Positions 1 through 5,009 of a DNA stretch of 5,009 nt are shown here, piece after piece (position 1 is the stretch's first letter; each line of letters begins with the position of its first letter). This DNA comes from Bacteroidales bacterium (GTDB lineage Bacteria > Bacteroidota > Bacteroidia > Bacteroidales > GCA-2748055): the NCBI GenBank assembly GCA_029934875.1, contig JAOZLK010000387.1, positions 1 through 5,009 of the forward strand, in the 5' to 3' direction. The translations under genes and the position numbers were made by a program. The notes beneath the pieces were generated by a model. That model was not told the origin of the DNA. It searched no databases and saw nothing but the letters and a program-made list of their open reading frames with translations.

Positions 1-336
1 CAGCTTTCGGAAGGTATCCAAGCTGCCTCCCAGATCAGGGGCAGGCGTGGGAGGATTTTCCGGCATAAACAACTTCTCATGACTGAGAATGATTCTCTCC
101 TTTAAAGGAAAGCCCATAACAAGGGCCCCAAAGGTCCCATTGCCGGTAATCATAGCCTCTTCCCATTTTGTTGCGGGAAGGTTACTTACATAACCATGTG
201 CTGGCTTTTCAATCAGCAGGTTCTCTACATCCCCAACAATGTTTTTGGGGTCTGATGTGCTTGCAGTGCTGTTGCATTTTATGCAGGTAAATAAAACGGC
301 TAAAATGATTGCCAGGGCCTGTAATTTTGGTTTCAT
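1..336 (-). CDS. Putative GH95-family glycosidase (alpha-L-fucosidase type), N-terminal fragment
   Basis: Reading frame open from ATG at 336-334 to the left edge: 112 codons, no stop, so the C-terminal part lies outside. Residues 1-21 form a Lys-start hydrophobic export signal (ALAIILAVLFTC); Cys18 or Cys21 might be a lipidation site, but neither context is a good lipobox. From about residue 43 the sequence resembles the N-terminal beta-sandwich of GH95 enzymes: KPAHGY, then PATKWEEAMITGNGTFGALV, then KERIILSHEKLFMP, matching the family pattern of W-E-A, G-N-G, G-A-hydrophobic, E-R-I and N/H-E-x-L. Characterised GH95 members are inverting alpha-1,2-L-fucosidases or alpha-L-galactosidases of roughly 750-800 residues. 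The catalytic (alpha/alpha)6 domain is not in this window, so activity cannot be judged. The gene lies 80 bp behind the LamG gene on the same strand with a terminator between them. The family call rests on motif recognition only; related GH65-like clans are the main alternative. Confidence 0.75.
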   Translation of the reverse strand, partial: MKPKLQALAIILAVLFTCIKCNSTASTSDPKNIVGDVENLLIEKPAHGYVSNLPATKWEEAMITGNGTFGALVMGFPLKERIILSHEKLFMPENPPTPAPDLGGSLDTFRKL

Positions 337-360
337 GATAAAGTTGTCAGATTGGAATTT

Positions 361-396
361 AAAAAGAAGAGGCTGCCTTTGTCGGACAACCTCTTC
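361..396 (-). terminator. Intrinsic (Rho-independent) terminator after the LamG/T9SS gene
   Basis: On the minus strand the sequence folds into a 12-bp stem: GAAGAGGTTGTC pairs with GGCAGCCTCTTC across a 7-base loop (CGACAAA), with two G-U wobbles. Five T follow directly (365-361), then AAA. The hairpin spans 396-366. It starts about 20 bases past the TAA stop at 419-417, as expected for the 3' end of that transcript. It ends only 24 bases before the ATG of the GH95-like gene. On the plus strand no T-run follows the hairpin, so it appears one-directional. Confidence 0.85.
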
Positions 397-416
397 AATA
401 CAAATTTTATAAAGTA

Positions 417-1454
417 TTATTCAACGATTAACTTCTGAATGGATTCTCCTGACTTTACAAAGTAAAGACCCGATTCCAGGTTGGAGATATTGATCATGCT
501 GCCATCCTGAACATCCTTCTCGCTTCGAACCAGCTGGCCTACAGCATTGAAAATCTCAAGATCCCTCATGCTTGTTGATTTAATCCTGATTTGCCCTGAA
601 GCAGGATTTGGATATACCTCAAAACCCAGAGAAGTCTCTGATCTTTCAAGCGATGTTGAAGTCAGTTCGAAAAGCTCTGTGACATCATCAGCTGAAAGTG
701 CTGAACCATACATCCGGAAATCATCCATTACTCCAGTAAAATAGGGCCATTGGTTTTCTTCAGCTTCATCCGCCGGCCATCCGCTGTTTGAGTATCCAAC
801 CTTCAATACAAACTCTTCAACCGGGGTATCTGGTGGGTCATCATAATCAGTCACTCCGATCGCCCCCGTTGTAGACTGTGCTACACCATCAACATAAACG
901 ACCTGTAGTGGCGTCTCAATGTCATTTGACAGGACCACGTGGTGCCAGGCTCCGTCGTTTATTTCTGTTTCCACCGGGAAAAGGTCAACCCAACCCACGT
1001 CAAAAGTGGGAGCGCCTGACTCAAATCCCCAGAAGAGGGCCTGGACCGCAGCCATATGAGGATCGTTTCCTGTCTCTTCATCCTCGAGAGGTCCGTTGCC
1101 TTCTGCTGGAGTTCCTGACCAGGATGACCACGAGAACAGGGTGCCTCCTGCTGCGTCTGTCTTGACCCATGCAGCCCAGGTATAATTGTTGGCCTGGGCA
1201 CTCAGGACTCCATCATTGAGATCCATGATGATGTATTGCAGCCCGTCGAAAGATGCAGCACCTGTTCCGATTTTTGCATCGGTACTGTATTCAGCAGTGG
1301 GTTCTGCCTCATCATAAGCCATATCCTGATCATTGAGTGCAATGTCGTCTTCATCCTCAAAGTCCAGGTGCAAAAGCAAAGGCTGGTCATCCAGTTGAGC
1401 ATAGATTGCTGAAACCAGAAAAATAGTTAAGAACGATAGTAAAACTTTTTTCAT
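417..1454 (-). CDS. Secreted LamG-domain protein with T9SS C-terminal sorting domain
   Basis: 345 residues. Residues 1-19 are a typical Sec signal (MKKVLLSFLTIFLVSAIYA), with cleavage probably before Gln20. Residues about 25-265 form one LamG/concanavalin A-like jelly roll (Laminin_G_3 type): LLLHLDFED at the start, AASFDG near 66-71, YTWAAWVKT at 91-99, AWHHVVLS at 169-176, VVYVDGVAQ at 185-193, and FTGVMDDFRMYGSALS at 239-254. The domain is rich in Asp and Glu. Residues about 277-345 are a type A T9SS sorting tail: VYPNPASG (280-287), IFNAVGQLV (301-309), SGLYFVKSG (328-336) and a terminal KLIVE. The protein should cross the outer membrane and be released or attached to the surface after tail removal. 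No enzyme domain is present, so glycan binding or adhesion is the likely role. The gene diverges from the plus-strand LamG pair and ends at a strong terminator. Its LamG lacks the AYPW signature of the other two and is a more distant relative. Confidence 0.93.
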   Translation of the reverse strand: MKKVLLSFLTIFLVSAIYAQLDDQPLLLHLDFEDEDDIALNDQDMAYDEAEPTAEYSTDAKIGTGAASFDGLQYIIMDLNDGVLSAQANNYTWAAWVKTDAAGGTLFSWSSWSGTPAEGNGPLEDEETGNDPHMAAVQALFWGFESGAPTFDVGWVDLFPVETEINDGAWHHVVLSNDIETPLQVVYVDGVAQSTTGAIGVTDYDDPPDTPVEEFVLKVGYSNSGWPADEAEENQWPYFTGVMDDFRMYGSALSADDVTELFELTSTSLERSETSLGFEVYPNPASGQIRIKSTSMRDLEIFNAVGQLVRSEKDVQDGSMINISNLESGLYFVKSGESIQKLIVE

Positions 1455-1612
1455 GAGCTGATAATTTTGATTGGTTAATAATATTTAGCGAACAAAAGAT
1501 ATGGAATAATGACACATGAAACAATGATTTTACATTTAATTCTTAACTTTAGAAAGTAAGGATTATGCAATAAATATCTGTAATGATTTGTTAATCAATT
1601 AATTTCTCCATT
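1455..1612. other. Divergent AT-rich intergenic region
   Basis: This 158-bp spacer lies between two divergent start codons and must hold the promoters for both directions. The leftward candidate is listed separately. For the rightward gene there are two partial -7 matches, TACATTTA (1531-1538) and TAACTTTA (1544-1551), each lacking the final G and a TTG at proper distance, so no start is chosen. A short perfect inverted repeat, TTAAT-CA-ATTAA (1591-1602), sits just upstream of the ATG at 1613. It could be an operator half-pair or chance in AT-rich DNA. No ORF or RNA gene is evident. Confidence 0.6.
1493..1524 (-). promoter_or_regulatory. Candidate Bacteroidota-type promoter for the LamG/T9SS gene
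   Basis: On the minus strand, TTG (1524-1522) is followed after 20 bases by TATCTTTTG (1501-1493). This resembles the Bacteroidota housekeeping promoter, with TTG near -33 and TAnnTTTG near -7, but with one extra base inside the -7 element. It would give a leader of roughly 30 bases before the ATG at 1454. No Shine-Dalgarno sequence is visible, which is usual in this phylum. The call rests on motif match and position only. Confidence 0.4.
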
Positions 1613-3703
1613 ATGAGTAATCGTAAATATTACGTCTTAGTTTTAATCTTCATGTTTTCAGTGTTTTATGTGAGTGGTCAGGAGTCGGAAATTGCGGCCC
1701 AATGGAGTTTTGAAAATTCAGCAGATGAAACGATATCAGGGGCTGAATTCGAGATTACCGGACTCGCAAAATTCGTGCCCGGGGTAAAAGGCAGCGCCAT
1801 AAAGTTTGATGGGTTTTCATCATTTGTGGAAGGTACCTTCTTCCCTGAGGAAGAGGAAGGGCAAGAGGAGGAAGAGGAGGAGGAGGGCGTCGGGCTACCC
1901 AGGGCGCTCAGTATAGAAACATGGGTTTCTCTGGGTGCTTATCCATGGAACTGGGCTCCCATTCTTACCATTGGGAAATACAAAGTGACCGGATTCTATT
2001 TCGGCATCGATTCCAGGGGGTGTCCGGGATTCCATGTTTCGGATGCCACCTCTGTATGGCATGAATGCAATGCACCGGTTAATCCGGAAACCAAGGCGGG
2101 AATGGAGCTTCATCAATGGTACCACGTAGTTGGTACCTATGATCCCCGGGAGGGATTAGCCATCTACGTAAATGGTGAATTGGCCGGGACCTATAATGAT
2201 TTTGAATTTGATTACGGGATCGCCTACAGCAACCTGGATGAAGGGTTCAGGATGGGGATGAACAGGGTAGAGCTGCCCCCTTCAGATCCCATCCGTGACT
2301 GGGCCACTTATCCCTCCAGGTACAGTTTGGACGGGATTGTTGACGAGCTGAAGATTCATAATATGGCCCTGGATGCAGATGAGGTAAAAAAGCTCTACAC
2401 CAGTACCAAGCCGGAAAATCAGCCTCTGTTCGAAGCCCGTAATTTCCCCGGAGTGGAATCTTCCGGACGCTTTGGTGCCAATTACACCACGCTGGAGTAC
2501 TATCCGGAGTGGGATGCGCTATGGCCATCGGGAGAGCACCTGGATGTGGTTGTTCAGTTTGACGATATGCCCATAAAGACCATGTTCTGGCGGGGAACCA
2601 GGTATTCGGCCTGTTGGGTTACAGAGAACGGCAAATGGATGGCCGACCAGAGTAGGGAAACCGGCAGTAACTGGTTCCTGGGTGAAGGCTCCAGGGACGA
2701 CATGCCCACAGGTTGTATCGAGCATATGTCGGATGTGCAGTGCAGGAGTTCCAGGGTCTCGATCATCGAAAGCAATGAGGCGAGGGTGGTGGTAAACTGG
2801 AGGTACCTGCAGATGGATGTGAAATTTCGCCAGTTGGATCTCCCCAACAACACTGGATTCGGGGAGTGGGGCAATGAGTTATATTATATCTATCCCGACG
2901 GTGCAGGGGTGAGGAAAGTGCTTCCGGGACGGGGAGGGTGGCAGGAGACCATTCTTCTGAACGAGCCAGGAACCCGTCCGGAAGACAATATTGAACTGGA
3001 TGCCTGCAAATTGCTGAACCTGGAGGGAGAGAGCAAGTCTTACACCTGGGAGCATGGTTACCCGGAGTTTGATCTTGAGGATGCAGTGATCCAGGTGATC
3101 AATCTCAAATCGGAGTATAAGCCCTTCCTGATCTTCAGGGAAGGGGGGGGATTTGAAGTCTTTAACCTGGAGGTGCGGCCCGAATATTCCCATTTCCCCT
3201 GGTGGAACCACTGGCCCGTGGCACAGGTGATATCCGACGGCCGAAGTGCATTTGCTCCTGACCGGGCAGCCCATTCTTCCCTCAGCTGGGGAGATCCCAA
3301 TGGAGAAGCCGCACTCTATGGGATGACTAACCAGGGAGATGAGCATGTGCTTGCCCTGGCACGCTCATGGAACAATCCACCGGCACTCAATGCCGATGGG
3401 AGCTCATTTAAATCCCTGGGCTATGATTATACTCAGAGGGCTTATATGCTTGAAAGCGGGGATGAAGAGAGAGCCCTTGAGTTTACCCTGGAGGGCAGCA
3501 CAAGATCGCCGGTATATAATCCGGCTTTTGTTATAGCCAATTGGCAGGGAGGGGATGTGCAGTTATTTGTGAATGGAAAAGAGGTGAAGGAGGGAAAAGG
3601 CTTTCGGCAGGGACTGGAATACCAGGTGGATGGATCGGCGGACCTGGTCGTGTGGGTGGAGATAAGCCATGAAAACCCCGTGCAATTTAAACTGTCCAAT
3701 TAA
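1613..3703 (+). CDS. Secreted LamG-domain protein with unrecognised C-terminal region
   Basis: 696 residues. The signal peptide spans residues 1 to about 22 (hydrophobic YVLVLIFMFSVFYVSG), with cleavage likely near Gln23, which also supports this start. Residues about 27-265 are a LamG jelly roll: AAQWSFENS (28-36), SAIKFDG (61-67), LSIETWVSLGAYPW (99-112), QWYHVVGTYD (168-177), LAIYVNGELAG (182-192), SLDGIVDELKIHNMALD (238-254). A Glu run (79-91) interrupts the loop before the central strands. Residues about 270-696 match no family I recognise. Landmarks are DVVVQFDD (311-318), MFWRGTRYSACWV (324-336), VVVNWRY (392-398), YYIYPDG (424-430), LPGRGGW (437-443), an aromatic cluster HFPWWNHWPVAQ (527-538) and SWGDPNG (558-564). 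There are six cysteines (137, 152, 334, 368, 377, 465), so disulfides are possible after export. There is no T9SS tail and no lipobox, so the mature protein may be periplasmic. It probably forms an operon with the lipoprotein gene 36 bp downstream. A carbohydrate-binding or carbohydrate-active role is inferred from LamG and the GH95-like neighbour; catalysis is unproven. Confidence 0.92.
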   Translation: MSNRKYYVLVLIFMFSVFYVSGQESEIAAQWSFENSADETISGAEFEITGLAKFVPGVKGSAIKFDGFSSFVEGTFFPEEEEGQEEEEEEEGVGLPRALSIETWVSLGAYPWNWAPILTIGKYKVTGFYFGIDSRGCPGFHVSDATSVWHECNAPVNPETKAGMELHQWYHVVGTYDPREGLAIYVNGELAGTYNDFEFDYGIAYSNLDEGFRMGMNRVELPPSDPIRDWATYPSRYSLDGIVDELKIHNMALDADEVKKLYTSTKPENQPLFEARNFPGVESSGRFGANYTTLEYYPEWDALWPSGEHLDVVVQFDDMPIKTMFWRGTRYSACWVTENGKWMADQSRETGSNWFLGEGSRDDMPTGCIEHMSDVQCRSSRVSIIESNEARVVVNWRYLQMDVKFRQLDLPNNTGFGEWGNELYYIYPDGAGVRKVLPGRGGWQETILLNEPGTRPEDNIELDACKLLNLEGESKSYTWEHGYPEFDLEDAVIQVINLKSEYKPFLIFREGGGFEVFNLEVRPEYSHFPWWNHWPVAQVISDGRSAFAPDRAAHSSLSWGDPNGEAALYGMTNQGDEHVLALARSWNNPPALNADGSSFKSLGYDYTQRAYMLESGDEERALEFTLEGSTRSPVYNPAFVIANWQGGDVQLFVNGKEVKEGKGFRQGLEYQVDGSADLVVWVEISHENPVQFKLSN
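1847..1885 (+). repeat. GAG/GAA codon repeat encoding a Glu tract
   Basis: Thirteen codons encode EEEEGQEEEEEEE (residues 79-91 of the LamG protein). Eleven of them are GAG or GAA, forming an imperfect purine-only trinucleotide repeat. It lies in the LamG loop between FVEG and LPRALSIETW. The paralogous loop in the downstream lipoprotein has only a short Pro-rich linker (KGAEPPHEPAP), so the tract appears to be an insertion, probably expanded by slippage. Confidence 0.85.
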
Positions 3704-3739
3704 CCAGGACATCATCTAAAAACATAAAGCTTAAAAACC

Positions 3740-5009
3740 ATGTTATTCAGAAAATTGTTCCTTTTACCCATTGCAATGGTCCTTTTCTCATCTTGCAGTG
3801 ATCCTGCATCCGGACCCGGAGATTTTCAGGCATATTATGGCACTTACGAAGGAGGTGATAAGATTACGGGTGCTTATGCAGATGTGATCGTTCGCTTCCC
3901 TGATCAGAAACGTTTTGTGTTTTCAAGGGAGTCCAGCTACCTTCCAATTCTTAAGTTTAAGGGAAACGAATGGCATGTGACTGAGGTCATTGAGAGAAAC
4001 GGGGATGGTGAAAACCTCCGTCCCGATAAAAATAACATCTACTCCTATGCCAGGATTATCAAGAATACAGCGGAGGAGATTCTCATTCACTGGCGCTATA
4101 TTCCTGATTTCGACCGTCCTGATTTTACAGGGGTGGTACATGAATACTATTCAGTAAAACCCGATGGGAAAGTCACCAGGACCATCCAGCCGGGTCGTGA
4201 CAAACTTGATGAGTTCAGTGATCCGGGAAACTACTATGTGGAAGAACTGCAACTAACTCACTCCGGGATCAAGCAGATATCATTTACTGAACCAGAGCAG
4301 GCGAAAGGAGTCTTGCCGGCCATAGAAGGGTCCCCGGTACTCGAGGGTAATGTGAGCGTCCCAGCACTCCATTGGGCCTTTGACGAGGGTATTTTGGAAC
4401 GGTCTTTACAGATGAAGGATGTCACTGTAGAGAAGGCACAGGGTAAACGTTGCTCCATCGACGGAAATCTGACATTGTGGAAAAAGGGCGTGTCAGGATC
4501 AGCCCTGGCATTTGATGGTTATTATTCGAAAGTGAGTTTTAAAGGTGCCGAACCACCTCATGAACCAGCACCCTTTACACTGGAATCCTGGCTTGCATTG
4601 GGGGCATATCCATGGAAGGAAGGAGCCATTCTGGATATTACAAAAGATGGAGCTGGCGTTTACCTGGGGATATCCGACCTGGGACAGCTTATTTTTAGAA
4701 TTTATGGGAAGAAACAGGAGCATACACTTGTTTCAGAAAAGGAGATCGCCCTGTACCAGTGGACACATATTGCAGCCACTTATTCAGAAGATAGAAATGA
4801 GGCCGCAATCTATATTGATGGCAAGGAGGCGGGCAGGCTTTCGATGGGTGGCGACCATCCCAAGCTGGTTTCGACGGATATCGTGATCGGGCTGAATAAG
4901 AGTCCTGAAAGAACCACCCAGCATGTATCCAGGGATTATCTGCCTGAGGATCGTACCCCGGAGGGGAATCAGCCCATGGTTTATGGAATTGAGGGCCTGA
5001 TCGACGAGG
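3740..5009 (+). CDS. LamG-domain lipoprotein, C-terminus beyond the window
   Basis: Reading frame open from ATG at 3740 to the right edge: 423 codons with no stop. Residues 1-19 are a lipoprotein signal (MLFRKLFLLPIAMVLFSSC); lipidation would fall on Cys19, followed by SDPASGPG. Ser-Asp after the cysteine is compatible with surface export in Bacteroidota, but the acidic stretch is short. Residues about 46-155 form a beta-rich block that parallels the C-terminal region of the upstream protein: ADVIVRFPD (47-55), EEILIHWRY (112-120), HEYYSVKPDG (134-143), QPGR (150-153). Residues about 209-423 are a LamG domain: LHWAFDEG (210-217), SALAFDG (254-260), FTLESWLALGAYPW (279-292), QWTHIAATYS (340-349), AAIYIDGKEAG (355-365) and GIEGLIDE at the edge. 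The gene follows the upstream one by 36 bp with no terminator or visible ribosome-binding site, so co-transcription is likely. A further domain could lie beyond the edge. Function beyond probable glycan binding is unknown. Confidence 0.9.
   Translation, partial: MLFRKLFLLPIAMVLFSSCSDPASGPGDFQAYYGTYEGGDKITGAYADVIVRFPDQKRFVFSRESSYLPILKFKGNEWHVTEVIERNGDGENLRPDKNNIYSYARIIKNTAEEILIHWRYIPDFDRPDFTGVVHEYYSVKPDGKVTRTIQPGRDKLDEFSDPGNYYVEELQLTHSGIKQISFTEPEQAKGVLPAIEGSPVLEGNVSVPALHWAFDEGILERSLQMKDVTVEKAQGKRCSIDGNLTLWKKGVSGSALAFDGYYSKVSFKGAEPPHEPAPFTLESWLALGAYPWKEGAILDITKDGAGVYLGISDLGQLIFRIYGKKQEHTLVSEKEIALYQWTHIAATYSEDRNEAAIYIDGKEAGRLSMGGDHPKLVSTDIVIGLNKSPERTTQHVSRDYLPEDRTPEGNQPMVYGIEGLIDE

Noticed and set aside
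401..424. Minus-strand TTG ... TATAAAATTTG as a promoter for the GH95-like gene
   Set aside because: The spacing from TTG (424-422) to the TA of the -7-like element is only 12 bases, against about 19-21 expected, and the -7 core has an extra base. Kept only as a note in the terminator finding.
1531..1551. TACATTTA and TAACTTTA as -7 elements for the plus-strand operon
   Set aside because: Both lack the final G and no TTG lies at a suitable distance. In AT-rich spacer such partial matches are expected by chance.
2879..3346. A 155-codon minus-strand ORF antisense to the 696-residue protein
   Set aside because: It has no signal peptide, recognisable motif or promoter, and its composition fits an antisense shadow of a GC-richer coding region.
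3704..3739. Possible terminator or promoter between the two plus-strand genes
   Set aside because: The 36-bp gap has no hairpin with a T-run and no room for a full promoter, so co-transcription is the simpler reading.
4545..4886. A 113-codon plus-strand ORF overlapping the lipoprotein gene
   Set aside because: It lies in another frame within the LamG coding region, shows no domain or signal, and the overlapping frame gives a clear LamG sequence.

Overview
The window looks like part of a carbohydrate-utilisation locus from a member of the Bacteroidota. The evidence is a type IX secretion (T9SS) C-terminal sorting tail on one protein, a Bacteroidota-style lipoprotein signal (SSCSD) on another, AT-rich intergenic DNA without clear Shine-Dalgarno sequences, and a TTG / TAnnnTTTG promoter-like pair. 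A marine or sediment polysaccharide degrader is a reasonable guess, but the genus cannot be read from this sequence.

Layout: four protein-coding genes in two divergent pairs around a 158-bp AT-rich spacer (1455-1612). On the minus strand, reading leftward, come a 345-residue secreted LamG-domain protein with a T9SS tail (1454-417), a strong intrinsic terminator (396-361), and the first 112 codons of a protein that resembles the N-terminal domain of family GH95 glycosidases (alpha-L-fucosidase/galactosidase type), which runs off the left edge. On the plus strand come a 696-residue secreted protein with an N-terminal LamG domain and a large unrecognised C-terminal region (1613-3703), then, 36 bp later, a lipoprotein (3740 onward) that runs off the right edge after 423 codons.

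The two plus-strand proteins are related to each other. Both carry a LamG domain with the same LGAYPW signature, and both carry a second beta-rich block with the shared landmarks WRY, YY-x3-PDG and PGR. The two modules occur in opposite order: LamG then block in the first gene, block then LamG in the second. This permuted tandem paralogy, with a block I cannot assign to a known family, is the most interesting feature here.

A working model is that the GH95-like enzyme removes L-fucose or a related sugar from a glycan, while the three LamG proteins bind or process the same glycan from different places: T9SS-secreted or surface-attached, periplasmic or secreted, and lipid-anchored. The substrate is unknown. 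No tRNA, rRNA, CRISPR array, insertion sequence or other mobile element was seen.
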